The position numbers and the translations under genes were made by a program. Of a DNA stretch of 64,000 nt, positions 8,825-17,760 are shown in pieces. The notes under the pieces are model-generated. The model saw only the letters and a program-made list of their open reading frames with translations. It was not told where the DNA came from and made no database searches. Each line of letters starts with the position of its first letter. The stretch's first letter is position 1. The stretch lies in the NCBI GenBank assembly GCA_965116695.1, contig OZ220706.1, positions 4,402,001-4,466,000 of the forward strand. The letters run 5' to 3'. Source of the stretch: JAJDTT01 sp965116695. Its GTDB lineage: Bacteria > Acidobacteriota > UBA6911 > RPQK01 > JAJDTT01.

Positions 8825-9671
8825 GTTCCCTCCAGTGGTATTGGACGTCTCCGACGAATTCGACCCGTCCCGTCAAGTGAACTTCTCCTCCCGGTCGCCA
8901 CTCCACCTCCTGCTCTCCGGTCCCGGTTCCGACCCGGGCCGGAGATCCGACCCTTGCGGTGTGGATGGCGGCCACCGCGGCGCCGCTGCAACCGGTGCCG
9001 GAGGAATGGGTCGGTCCGACGCCCCTCTCCCAGATTCGCGCCTGGAGACTCCGGGGGCCCGTGACCCGGACGAAGCTCACGTTGGTCCGCTCGGGAAAGG
9101 CGGGATGCACCTCGAGTGCCGACCCCAGGCGCCGGAATTCGGCGTCCTCAGGCAGAGTGGAGACAAAGACCACGCACTGGGGATTGCCCACCGACAGGGC
9201 CGTTATGGTCACGGTTGCGTCTTCCACCGGAAGCGAGTGGTCCACGACCTGGGTCAACTCCTCTTTCAGCAGTATCGGAATCTCCTCCGGAACGAAGGCG
9301 GGCCGACCCAGCGAGGAGCGGTAGCGCCAGGAAGATTCGCCACGGTCCAGAAGGTGATGGATCTTGACTCCGGAAAGGGTTTCGAGACTCAGGTCCGGCT
9401 TGCGGGACAAACCCCGATGGTGGACGAAGGCGCCGGCGCACCGGCATCCGTTTCCCGACATGGCCGCCTCGCTGCCGTCCGGGTTGAAGATCCGGATCCG
9501 GAAGCGGTCGATCTTCACCGGCTCGACGAAGGCGCACCCGTCGCCGCCGATCCCGAAGTGGCGCCGGCAGATGGCCCGGGTCAACGCGGCCGCACGCCGG
9601 CGGGTCAGATCGTTTTCCCGGATCACCAGGTAGTCGTTGCCGTAGGACTGGAACTTGGAGGCCGCGATCAT
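8811..9671 (-). CDS. DapF-family diaminopimelate epimerase homologue with Ser in both expected catalytic Cys positions
   Basis: 286 residues from ATG 9671; the frame is open further but overlaps the phosphomannomutase. The DapF fold is clear: GNDYLV near the start, FNPDGSEAA, then SGNGCRC and near the C-terminus ERGVGP followed by SSGTGCSG. In classical DapF the two catalytic cysteines sit in CGNG and CGSG. Here these positions read Ser72 and Ser224, although cysteines lie close by (Cys76, Cys78, Cys228). DapF interconverts LL- and meso-diaminopimelate for lysine and peptidoglycan. Whether this copy still epimerises is uncertain. Confidence 0.75.
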   Translation of the reverse strand: MIAASKFQSYGNDYLVIRENDLTRRRAAALTRAICRRHFGIGGDGCAFVEPVKIDRFRIRIFNPDGSEAAMSGNGCRCAGAFVHHRGLSRKPDLSLETLSGVKIHHLLDRGESSWRYRSSLGRPAFVPEEIPILLKEELTQVVDHSLPVEDATVTITALSVGNPQCVVFVSTLPEDAEFRRLGSALEVHPAFPERTNVSFVRVTGPRSLQARIWERGVGPTHSSGTGCSGAAVAAIHTARVGSPARVGTGTGEQEVEWRPGGEVHLTGRVEFVGDVQYHWREHDGE

Positions 9672-9687
9672 GGCGGCGTCCGCCGCC

Positions 9688-11052
9688 TCAACCCGCGTCG
9701 ATCCCACCGCTGAGTACCTCCAGCTTGCCCCGGACCAGACTCTGGATCTCCTCCAGTCTTTCGGGGGAGTCCGCCTCGAAACGAAGCACCAGAACGGGCT
9801 GGGTATTGGAGGCGCGCACCAGGCCCCAGCCGTCCGGAAAGACGATTCGCACTCCGTCCACGTCCACCGTCTCGTAGTTTTCGGAGAAGTAGGACTGGGC
9901 CAGGCCGACGATTCGGAACTTGAGGTCCTCGGGACAGTCCATCCGGATCTCGGGCGTGCTGAAAGTCGGTGGGACGTCCTCCAGCAGTTGCGAAAGCCGG
10001 CGCCCGCTGTTGGCGAGGATCTCCAGGAGCCTGGCTCCCGCATAGATGGCGTCGTCGTAGCCGAAGTAGCGGTCGGCGAAGAACATGTGTCCGCTCATCT
10101 CGCCGCCCAGAACGGCCCCTTCCTCCTTCATCTTGGCCTTGATGAGGGAGTGGCCGGCCTTCCACATGACGGCCCGTCCGCCGCGGGCCTCGATATCCTG
10201 GTACAAGCTCTTGGAACACTTCACCTCGGCCACGAACGTGGTGCCGGGCCGCCGCTCCAGGATCTCCCGGGCGTAGATCATCATCAACTGGTCTCCCCAG
10301 AGTATCCCGCCCTCGTCGTCCACGACGCCGATCCGGTCCGTGTCGCCGTCGAACGAGATCCCCAGATCGGCCTCACCCGAGCGGACGGCCTGCATCAGGT
10401 CTTGAAGGTTCTCCACGATGGTGGGATCGGGATGGTGGTTGGGGAATCGTCCGTCCGGTTCCGAGTAGAGCTCGTGGACCTCGCACCCCAGATCGGAATA
10501 GACGGCGGGCGCCACCAGGCCGGCGGTCCCGTTGCCCGAGTCGACGACGACCTTCAGTCTCTTCCCCAAGGGCGGGATCCGCTCCCCGATGTGCCGGCGG
10601 TAGTCCTCCATCAGCGACGCCGATTCCAATTTGCCTTCGCCGCAAGCGAAGTCGGCCGCTTCGATGATCTTCCGGACCTTCTGGATCTCGGCGCCATAGA
10701 TGGTGCCGGTCCCCAGGGCGACCTTGAAGCCGTTGTACTCGGGGGGATTGTGACTCCCCGTGATCATCACACCCGCCTCCGGTTTCAGACGGTGCAGGGA
10801 GTAGTAGAGCAGGGGAGTGGGACAGACCCCGATGTCGATGACGGTCAGGCCGGTTCGTGTCAGACTGCGGGCCAGGGCGTCCCGGAGCCGTGTGGAGCTC
10901 AGGCGGACATCTCTTCCCAACGTCACTCGAGCGGCCCCGCGCCGAACGAAGTAGGTGCCCAGGCCGCGGCCCAGCGTTTCCACCGAATCGTCCGCCAGGT
11001 CGGTGTCCGCGATTCCCCGTATGTCGTATTCTCGAAACAGCTCTGGATTCAT
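9688..11052 (-). CDS. Phosphomannomutase/phosphoglucomutase
   Basis: 454 residues, the usual length of alpha-D-phosphohexomutases. Starts MNPELFREYDIRGIADTDL. The active-site serine loop is ITGSHNPPEYNGFK, the metal loop is DGDTDR (in SFDGDTDRIG), and the sugar-binding GEMSGHMFF follows. It interconverts hexose 1- and 6-phosphates for nucleotide-sugar synthesis. It lies 17 bases after the isomerase gene and 16 before the DapF gene, so an operon is likely, and it acts in the step next to the isomerase. Confidence 0.9.
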   Translation of the reverse strand: MNPELFREYDIRGIADTDLADDSVETLGRGLGTYFVRRGAARVTLGRDVRLSSTRLRDALARSLTRTGLTVIDIGVCPTPLLYYSLHRLKPEAGVMITGSHNPPEYNGFKVALGTGTIYGAEIQKVRKIIEAADFACGEGKLESASLMEDYRRHIGERIPPLGKRLKVVVDSGNGTAGLVAPAVYSDLGCEVHELYSEPDGRFPNHHPDPTIVENLQDLMQAVRSGEADLGISFDGDTDRIGVVDDEGGILWGDQLMMIYAREILERRPGTTFVAEVKCSKSLYQDIEARGGRAVMWKAGHSLIKAKMKEEGAVLGGEMSGHMFFADRYFGYDDAIYAGARLLEILANSGRRLSQLLEDVPPTFSTPEIRMDCPEDLKFRIVGLAQSYFSENYETVDVDGVRIVFPDGWGLVRASNTQPVLVLRFEADSPERLEEIQSLVRGKLEVLSGGIDAG

Positions 11053-11069
11053 CGAGTCTCCGGTAAGCG

Positions 11070-12149
11070 TTAACTTGTTTCCTGGGTTCCCGACAGCTCG
11101 GTCTTGAGTTCGTCGATGGCGGCCACCGGACTGGGATCCTCCCCGTTGAGGAGTCCCAGGTAGACGCTGGCGTAGTCACCCAACAGAATCAGCATCAGCA
11201 GTCGGTCCAGCCAGCTTTCCCCCTCGGCCCGGTACTCCAGGGTGGTCCCGGAACGCCCGGAGAGGAACCTCCGGGTCCAATCCGATCGGAGCCCGATCCG
11301 GGGATGGTCCTCCGAGTCCCTGAGGAAAACAGGAAGTATACGCTCCAACAGGTCTGGGGGGTGTCTCCAACCCACCACCTCGTTGTGATTCATTTCGGGA
11401 AGGGCCTTCCAGCAGGCGAGCTGCTTCCCATTTTCCGCCAACTGACCGCACCAGCGGCGGGCCACCAGTTCCAGGCGGTCCTGGCTCCCATAGACGAAGG
11501 GGATTTTCCCGTGGAGGGCTTGTGCGGCCTGCTTGGCCGGGTTGGCGGAGGCCGGCTGATGGGGCCCGTACGCCCGGATCCGGTCCCGGACCCAATCCAG
11601 GCATTGCGCCAGTGCCCGGTCGCGGCCCGGAATCAGGGCCAGGCGGCTCAGGACCGCCAGACAGGGAAACGACAAGTACCCCAGAGCCGATCGGGGAGGC
11701 TGCCCGCCGGGAATCCGGGCCCACGGGTGTCCATGGTCCCGGGCCAGGCGGGCCAGGGTGCCGCCCGAAGAGATACAGACGATGGGGGCTCCCGCGGCAT
11801 GGGCCGCCTGGAAGGCCGACACCGTCTCCTCCGTGTCCCCGGAGTAGCTGCAGAGCAACGAAAGAGTCCGGGGACCGGTAAATCCCGGAGCGCCGTAGTT
11901 CCGGTTCACCCACAACGGAACTTTCAGTTCCCGGCCCAGATAGGCTTGCAGAAAGTCCCCGGATGCCGCCGACCCACCCATCCCGCTGACCGTCACCGAT
12001 CGAACGTCCCCGGGACACGCCGGTAAATCGACTTGGCCTCCGATCTTCAGCGCCTGCTCCAGTTGACGGTCGAACCGCCCCAGGTAGCCGAGCATGTCCT
12101 GGGTGTCGCGCCTCCGGATCTCGCGCGAGTCGTCTAGGATCGGGTTCAT
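11070..12149 (-). CDS. Bifunctional phosphoglucose/phosphomannose isomerase (pgi/pmi family)
   Basis: 359 residues from ATG 12149; the frame runs on upstream but overlaps the M16 gene. SIS-type sugar isomerase features include SVTVSGMGGSAASGDF near residue 50 and LLCSYSGDTEET near residue 95, and a catalytic region around ALPEMNHNEVVGW. This matches the archaeal/bacterial bifunctional PGI/PMI family, which interconverts glucose-6-P or mannose-6-P and fructose-6-P. It is directly followed by a phosphohexomutase, so the pair routes fructose-6-P to mannose- or glucose-1-P. Confidence 0.85.
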   Translation of the reverse strand: MNPILDDSREIRRRDTQDMLGYLGRFDRQLEQALKIGGQVDLPACPGDVRSVTVSGMGGSAASGDFLQAYLGRELKVPLWVNRNYGAPGFTGPRTLSLLCSYSGDTEETVSAFQAAHAAGAPIVCISSGGTLARLARDHGHPWARIPGGQPPRSALGYLSFPCLAVLSRLALIPGRDRALAQCLDWVRDRIRAYGPHQPASANPAKQAAQALHGKIPFVYGSQDRLELVARRWCGQLAENGKQLACWKALPEMNHNEVVGWRHPPDLLERILPVFLRDSEDHPRIGLRSDWTRRFLSGRSGTTLEYRAEGESWLDRLLMLILLGDYASVYLGLLNGEDPSPVAAIDELKTELSGTQETS

Positions 12150-12184
12150 CCCGGCCGGTCTCCTGGCGAAAGAGGCACCGTTTC

Positions 12185-14884
12185 TCAACTGCCTCCCTGA
12201 ACCGTTCCGGGAAAGTACCGGTTGGCAAAGGATCGGATGTGGCTGGGTGTCACGTTTCGGATCACCGAAACGTACTCCCGCCGCGGCCGGGAGTCGGTCT
12301 TGGAAAAGGCTCTCAAGGCCAGGTGCAGGAGCAGGTTCTGCCGATCCTGGCGGAGAGCGTGATGGTGAGTGATGGCGCCCACGATGGCGCTCAGGACGTC
12401 GTTCCTGGAGAACTGGACCCTGGCGAGGCTGGAGAGCAACGTCAACAACTCGCGTCGAGCCTCCTTCTCCTGACCCTCGACGGATGACACCGAGGCGAAC
12501 AGGGCGCTGCGGCCCAATGTCGACTGCAGTTGGAGGTCCGGGTCGGTCAGTGTGGGGCTTCCCGCAGGAACCAGGTCCCGGATCTGAGGACTCAGGAGAA
12601 GGTGTTTCCAAACGTCGGCCACATAGGAGTCGCGGCTCCCGAAGGCGGGTCCGGGCAAGCCCACCATGACCACGCCCTCCCGCTCCACGATAGCCGGGTC
12701 GAGACCGGACGGATCAGTTTCTTCCCCGACCTCCTCTTCGTCCTCCTTGCGTAACGCCCGGCGGCGCTGAAAGCGGCTGTTGGCCAATTGCGAGATGAAG
12801 TCGTCCAGGAAGGAGGTCCCCTCGATATCTCCCAGGATGAAGATCCAGGGATGGACGCCCTGCATCCGAATCCGGAGCCATTCGTCCACGTTCTGCAGTT
12901 CCAGCCGTGAGACCGACTCCCACGACCCCAGCCGGTCCAGGCCATACGGATGAGACCCGTAGAGGAGCGTGCGGGTTCGGCGAAGGGGCCGGGAACGGTC
13001 GTCATCCTGCCAGGTCCGGATCTCGGCAAGCAGTTGTTGACGCTCCAGGATCAGGGACTGCTTGTCCAGCGCCGACTCCCGGTACCAATCGATCAGGAAT
13101 TCCATGAGCTCCGGAAGATGGCGGGACAGCGCGGTGCAGCGGAGGCCGAAGAAGTCCGGTTCGTTGACTACCTGGATGTCGGTGCCCATGAGCTCCAGGT
13201 CGTACCAGCGGAGCTCCCCCTTTTCCTCCACCGCCTGCCGGAGCGTGCTCCGGACCATGAGCTCGGTGATCCCGGCGTTTCCGGCCGACTCCTGGATCCG
13301 GCCTCCGGGAAAGAACAGCCCCAGGTGAACCAGAGGCGCCGTATGCTCTTCCTGGAAGTAGACCGAGGGTCCTCTCAGGATCGAAGTGGACTTGAATTCG
13401 GGCCGCGAGAACCGGGGCTGAAATCGCACCGGCTCAAAGTCATCGCCCCGCGCCGACCTCAGGGGGGAATCCTGCTGCCGGAGAGTTGCCGGCGGCACCA
13501 GCAGGTCCAGCATCTCCTGGAACGAAGACGCCGAGAAAGTTCGTTTCTCCGCGGTCTCGGGGTAGTACTCCACGACGGCCAACCGGTCGGTCTTCAAGTA
13601 CTTGGAAGCGGCTTCCCGTACCTGGGCCGAAGTCAGGGACTGGACCCGGTCGAGGGTTTCCGGTCCCTGCCAGAAGCGGCCGGCCGCCTCCATCCTGGCC
13701 TGCCGGACCGCCCGCTGCAGAAGACTGTTCTGGTCCCGGTAGAAGTCCTTTACGAAGAGAGCCTTGGCCCGGTTGAGCAGGCCCCGCGTGATTCCTTGCC
13801 GTTTGATGTCCTCCACGACGGCCAGGGTCTCGACTTCGACCCGGTCGATCCGGTCGGGAGAAGCCGCCAGGGAAACCCGGAAGAGGCCCGTCCCGGAATC
13901 GGCCTCGACCCGGGACTGCGACCAGAACGCCGTTCCCGGTTGGACCAGCCTCTGGTGGAGCAACGAGCTCTTTCCCTGACCCAGGAGGTACGCCAGCAGC
14001 AGCAGGGCTTCGTGATCGGGATGCGCGAGACCCGGAATGCTGTAACCCAGCAATACGTGAGCCTGCTGCAGCTTCCCGGTCAGGTGGCGGTAGGTCAGAC
14101 GCGTCACCGGGGGACGCCAAGGCTCCCTTTCAGGCTTTTTCGCCCGCCTCCGGATCCGCTGCTTCCCCCCGGGACGGCTCCCATAGATGCGGACCACGTG
14201 TTCCAGCACTTGGCTCCGCAGCACCGCGCCGGAGACGGACAGGATCAGCCGGGAGGGGTGGTAGCGCTCCTGGTGCAGCCGGACCAGCGATTCGCGGAGT
14301 TCCTCAGAATGATTCGCAGGCGCCGCGCCGGGCAGCACGCTCTCCAACAACTTGGCCCGCGTAAACTCCCGGGGAGAGTGTTGGAGCGTGCGGTCCTGCT
14401 CCGCCACCGCCGCCATGGCCCGTTCCAACTCGAGTTCCGAGGGTGCCGGCGGATCCAGCAGATGGGCATGAGCCTTCAACGCGTCTTCCAGATGGTCGGC
14501 GGGCGCCGTGGAGACGAACGACGGTCCCCTGAGTTCCTCTTCCGGCCTCAGTTGCAAGGCCGCCTCGAAACTCAGGGTCTTGAGCTCTTCGTTGGCCAAC
14601 AGAAGCTGGGAAAGCAACCGTTCCCGGCGCCGTTCGCGGGGAGTCCCGTCAGACCCGCGCAGATGGGTGACCACCGACGCCAGCGGAGCCGCGGGATGTT
14701 CTTCGATGAGCAGGGTCAGTCCGTTCCTGAAAACCACCCGAATCAGGTTCTGGCGATCCTCGCGGTGAGCCAGGCTCCGCTCATATTCGGGCCGGGCGGG
14801 ATCCCGGCGCCCGGACTGGCGTTCGGCCCCGGAAACGGGCAGGCTCAGGACCAGAAACGAGAGTCCGCAAACCGCCGCCCTCAT
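12185..14884 (-). CDS. Secreted double-domain M16 (insulinase-like) protein without HxxEH
   Basis: 899 residues with a signal peptide (MRAAVCGLSFLVLSLPVSG). Two M16 halves are visible: the first from about residue 45 (FRNGLTLLIEEHPAAPL), the second from about residue 510 (FQEEHTAPLVHLGLFFPGG). In active M16 peptidases the first half carries an HxxEH zinc motif soon after this strand; here the matching stretch (VVTHLRGSDG, then RERRRERLL) lacks it, and the second half also lacks it. It therefore looks like a catalytically dead periplasmic M16 homologue, perhaps a chaperone-like partner. First gene of the minus-strand cluster. It is divergent from the sigma gene. Confidence 0.75.
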   Translation of the reverse strand: MRAAVCGLSFLVLSLPVSGAERQSGRRDPARPEYERSLAHREDRQNLIRVVFRNGLTLLIEEHPAAPLASVVTHLRGSDGTPRERRRERLLSQLLLANEELKTLSFEAALQLRPEEELRGPSFVSTAPADHLEDALKAHAHLLDPPAPSELELERAMAAVAEQDRTLQHSPREFTRAKLLESVLPGAAPANHSEELRESLVRLHQERYHPSRLILSVSGAVLRSQVLEHVVRIYGSRPGGKQRIRRRAKKPEREPWRPPVTRLTYRHLTGKLQQAHVLLGYSIPGLAHPDHEALLLLAYLLGQGKSSLLHQRLVQPGTAFWSQSRVEADSGTGLFRVSLAASPDRIDRVEVETLAVVEDIKRQGITRGLLNRAKALFVKDFYRDQNSLLQRAVRQARMEAAGRFWQGPETLDRVQSLTSAQVREAASKYLKTDRLAVVEYYPETAEKRTFSASSFQEMLDLLVPPATLRQQDSPLRSARGDDFEPVRFQPRFSRPEFKSTSILRGPSVYFQEEHTAPLVHLGLFFPGGRIQESAGNAGITELMVRSTLRQAVEEKGELRWYDLELMGTDIQVVNEPDFFGLRCTALSRHLPELMEFLIDWYRESALDKQSLILERQQLLAEIRTWQDDDRSRPLRRTRTLLYGSHPYGLDRLGSWESVSRLELQNVDEWLRIRMQGVHPWIFILGDIEGTSFLDDFISQLANSRFQRRRALRKEDEEEVGEETDPSGLDPAIVEREGVVMVGLPGPAFGSRDSYVADVWKHLLLSPQIRDLVPAGSPTLTDPDLQLQSTLGRSALFASVSSVEGQEKEARRELLTLLSSLARVQFSRNDVLSAIVGAITHHHALRQDRQNLLLHLALRAFSKTDSRPRREYVSVIRNVTPSHIRSFANRYFPGTVQGGS

Positions 14885-14959
14885 GGTGAGATCGTAGCAA
14901 TCGGGGGGTCCGAACTCAATTTGGAATCGGGCCGGGAACCCGGTAATCTAGATGTTGTC

Positions 14960-15556
14960 ATGAAGGGGAAACCGCTGGAACAAGGGGACCTGATAGAGGG
15001 CCTCAAAAGCCGGGACACTGAGGTCATCGACACCTTCGTGGATCAGTTTTCCCGCCCCCTCTTCGGCGTCATCCTCAACTACACCAAGAACCCGTCCGAC
15101 GCCGAGGAGATCCTCCAGGACACGCTGCTCAGGGTCATCCGCAAGATCGACACTTTTCGGCAGCAGAGCGATATCTGGCCCTGGATGAAGAGGATCGCCG
15201 TGAACAACAGCATCATGTGGTTGCGCAAGCACCGGCGCTACCGGGAGATCCAACTGGACGACTGGATGCCCCGTTTCCGGGAGGATGGCGAGTTGACCTA
15301 CCCGATCTTCGGCTGGTCCGGGGACCCGGAGGAGGTGTACCTGAATCGGGAGCTTGCGGCGCAACTTTACGAGGCCATTCAGTCCTTGCCCTTCCAATAT
15401 CGAGCCCCGCTGGTGCTCCGGGATATCGACGGCTACCCAATTCGGCAGATCGCGTCGCTGTTGGGCCTCAAGGAGGCCACCACCAAGACCAGGATTCATC
15501 GAGCCCGCCTCTTCTTGCGGGAGAAGTTGGCTCGCTACCATGATGGAAGGACATGA
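14960..15556 (+). CDS. ECF-type RNA polymerase sigma factor
   Basis: 198 residues from ATG 14960. The sigma-2 region contains the family-typical NPSDAEEILQDTLLRV and IWPWMKRIAVN; the sigma-4 helix-turn-helix is PIRQIASLLGLKEATTKTRI near the C-terminus. It overlaps the following zinc-finger gene by ATGA at 15553-15556. ECF sigma factors direct RNA polymerase to stress or envelope regulons. Only 75 bases separate it from the divergent M16 gene, so both promoters must lie in that gap. Confidence 0.9.
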   Translation: MKGKPLEQGDLIEGLKSRDTEVIDTFVDQFSRPLFGVILNYTKNPSDAEEILQDTLLRVIRKIDTFRQQSDIWPWMKRIAVNNSIMWLRKHRRYREIQLDDWMPRFREDGELTYPIFGWSGDPEEVYLNRELAAQLYEAIQSLPFQYRAPLVLRDIDGYPIRQIASLLGLKEATTKTRIHRARLFLREKLARYHDGRT

Positions 15557-15867
15557 GCTTCAGAAATCGGCGCACTGATCTGCTCACGTGCGAAGATTGC
15601 ATCCACCTGCTCCTGGACTACGCCGACGGCTCCATGGACCCCGAGGTCCGGCGCAAGCTGGACGAACATCTGTCCGCCTGTCCGCCCTGCCAGCATTATC
15701 TCCGCAGCTACACTTCCTGTACGGAAATGGTCCAACAACTGCGGGATCAGGACGCTCAGGTCCCGGCGGAACTCCAGGATCGGCTCAAGTCGTTTCTGAG
15801 GGAGCAGGTGAACCTGCCGTGGCCCAAGCCGCGCCGCCGCCGGGCCAAGTGGTCCAAGAGATCCTGA
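15553..15867 (+). CDS. Zinc-finger anti-sigma factor-like protein
   Basis: 104 residues with the ZAS-type motif HLSACPPC (H-x3-C-x2-C) near residue 45 and an earlier C-x2-C (LTCEDCIHLL). No membrane segment is visible, so it would be a soluble redox- or zinc-responsive anti-sigma. The four-base overlap with the sigma gene supports coupled synthesis and partnership. The C-terminus is very basic (PRRRRAKWSKRS). Confidence 0.8.
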   Translation: MSFRNRRTDLLTCEDCIHLLLDYADGSMDPEVRRKLDEHLSACPPCQHYLRSYTSCTEMVQQLRDQDAQVPAELQDRLKSFLREQVNLPWPKPRRRRAKWSKRS

Positions 15868-15884
15868 TCCGGTAAGGGGCGGGA

Positions 15885-16874
15885 TCAGAGAGGAAGGCTC
15901 TCCACCTCGCGGGCCAGCTTCGAGTCGACGTTGGCGCCGCTGGCGAGGAGGCAGATCGTGTTCCAGGACCAGCGTTCACCCTCTTGCGACTGTCGCCGGA
16001 GCTTCAGCGCCGCGGCGAGGGCGGCCGCGCCGGCGCCTTCGGGCAGGGTGCCCGTGACCCGTTGGAAGAGGCGCATGGCTCGTTTCAACTCAGTCTCGGT
16101 GACCACGACCATCCGGTCCACCACCTCCAGCATCAGTTCCACGGCCTCGGGGATGGCGACCCGGACCGCCATGCCGCCGGCGAAGGTCTCGGCCGTCGCG
16201 GTGTCCGTCGGTTTTCCGTTGGCGAACGACAAGGCCATGCAGGGCGCTTTCTCCGACTGGACCCCGATGATCTGAACCGCCGGGTTCGCCGCCTTCAGGC
16301 TGCTGGCGAGGCCTCCGATCAGCGCGCCGTTTCCCACCGGTACGAAGACCGCCTCCAAGCCGGGCTGCTGGGCGGCCAGCTCCAGGCCGATGGTGGATGT
16401 CCCTTCGACGATCCGGGCCGACTTCCCGTCCTCGATGAAAAGATGGCCCGCTTCGAAACCGCGCGCCAGCAACATCTCCTTGCCCTCGTCCAGATCACGT
16501 CCCAGCAGTTCCAGGTCGGCTCCGAACTCCCGGATCAGCGCCAACTTGCTCTCGTCCGCCCCCACCGGCGCCACCACCGTCAGCGCCACCCCGTACTGCC
16601 GGCAGGCGTAGGCCATAGCCGCGCCGTGGTTCCCGGTCGAGACCGTGTAGAGCCGGGTGATTCCGGGATCGGATGCCAGGTCGGCCACCAGGTTTACGGC
16701 CCCGCGGATCTTGAAGGACCGGACCGGACTCTCGTACTCATGCTTGACGTAGACTTTGGTTCCCAAGAGCTGGGACAGCTCCTCCTCCAGGGTCAAGGGA
16801 GTCGGCGGCACCCACCGCCGGACCTCGTCCAACGCGGCCAACGACGCTTCCGGGGACGGCCGAAGCGTAGCCAT
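15885..16874 (-). CDS. PLP-dependent threonine/serine dehydratase-like enzyme (fold type II)
   Basis: 329 residues. The PLP lysine lies in SFKIRGA near residue 54, a phosphate-binding glycine loop in VPVGNGALIGG near residue 180, and TVSTGNHGAAMAYA in between, as in threonine dehydratase and serine racemase. There is no ACT regulatory domain, so it resembles the catabolic or short type. It converges on the sigma/anti-sigma pair. The exact substrate (Thr, Ser or a hydroxyamino acid) cannot be read from the sequence. Confidence 0.85.
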   Translation of the reverse strand: MATLRPSPEASLAALDEVRRWVPPTPLTLEEELSQLLGTKVYVKHEYESPVRSFKIRGAVNLVADLASDPGITRLYTVSTGNHGAAMAYACRQYGVALTVVAPVGADESKLALIREFGADLELLGRDLDEGKEMLLARGFEAGHLFIEDGKSARIVEGTSTIGLELAAQQPGLEAVFVPVGNGALIGGLASSLKAANPAVQIIGVQSEKAPCMALSFANGKPTDTATAETFAGGMAVRVAIPEAVELMLEVVDRMVVVTETELKRAMRLFQRVTGTLPEGAGAAALAAALKLRRQSQEGERWSWNTICLLASGANVDSKLAREVESLPL

Positions 16875-17079
16875 CTCAGTTCCACTCCTGCGCGGGTCGT
16901 CTGCAATCCATAACTCTCTCCGGTCGCGACAAGATCGAGTTCATCATGATGCGCGATTTTTAAGAAAACCACACGCGGTGCCGTCCTTCCAGGCCCTGGA
17001 ATTGGACAACCTTCGAAGCCGGTAGTCAAAATGACAGGGAGTTGTCACAACAATGTTCCTGCAACAGAGGAGTCGGACC

Positions 17080-17733
17080 ATGAAACATCTATTCGGGATC
17101 GGCGTGATCGGGATTATTCTGCCGGCGCTCCTGCTCGGTCCCGACGCTTGGGCGCAGTTGGCAAGCGACGACTCGGCTCGCGGCGCCGCGGAGACGGAGA
17201 CGGCGACGCTGGCCGGCGGATGCTTCTGGTGCGTCGAGGCGGACCTGGAGAAGGTGGACGGCGTCCAGGAGGTGATCTCCGGCTACGCCGGCGGAACCGA
17301 GGTGAACCCGACCTACAAGCAGGTTTCCGCTGGCAGGACCAGCCACGTCGAGGCGGTGCAGGCGATCTACGATCCGTCCCGGGTGACCTTCAGCCAGTTG
17401 CTGGAGGTGTTCTGGAAGCACGTCGATCCGACAGACGCCGGCGGTCAGTTCGTGGACCGTGGACCGCACTACCGGACGGTCATCTTCTACGAGGACCAGG
17501 TGCAGCGGAAGCTGGCCGAGGAATCGAAGAAGCGCCTGGAGGAATCCGGCGTGTTCGATCGGCCCATCGTGACCGAGATCCGGGAACTCAACCGGTTTTA
17601 CCGGGCCGAGGACTACCACCAGGATTACTACAAGAAGAACTCCTTTCGTTACCGCTACTACCGTTGGAATTCAGGCCGGGACCAGTTTCTGGAACGGGTC
17701 TGGAAGGGGCGCCAGGTCAGCCTGTCCGAATAA
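17080..17733 (+). CDS. msrA: Peptide methionine sulfoxide reductase MsrA, exported
   Basis: 217 residues from ATG 17080, which has a GAGGAG-like ribosome site about eight bases upstream; a start at 17053 would only add nine residues before the signal peptide. The leader is hydrophobic (IGVIGIILPALLLG). The catalytic motif GCFWCVE is at about residue 47, followed by VISGYAGG and the usual DPTDAGGQFVDRG. MsrA reduces methionine-S-sulfoxide in damaged proteins. The leader suggests a periplasmic location. Confidence 0.9.
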   Translation: MKHLFGIGVIGIILPALLLGPDAWAQLASDDSARGAAETETATLAGGCFWCVEADLEKVDGVQEVISGYAGGTEVNPTYKQVSAGRTSHVEAVQAIYDPSRVTFSQLLEVFWKHVDPTDAGGQFVDRGPHYRTVIFYEDQVQRKLAEESKKRLEESGVFDRPIVTEIRELNRFYRAEDYHQDYYKKNSFRYRYYRWNSGRDQFLERVWKGRQVSLSE

Positions 17734-17760
17734 GCGGATCGCGATTCTCGATTCCCTGAG

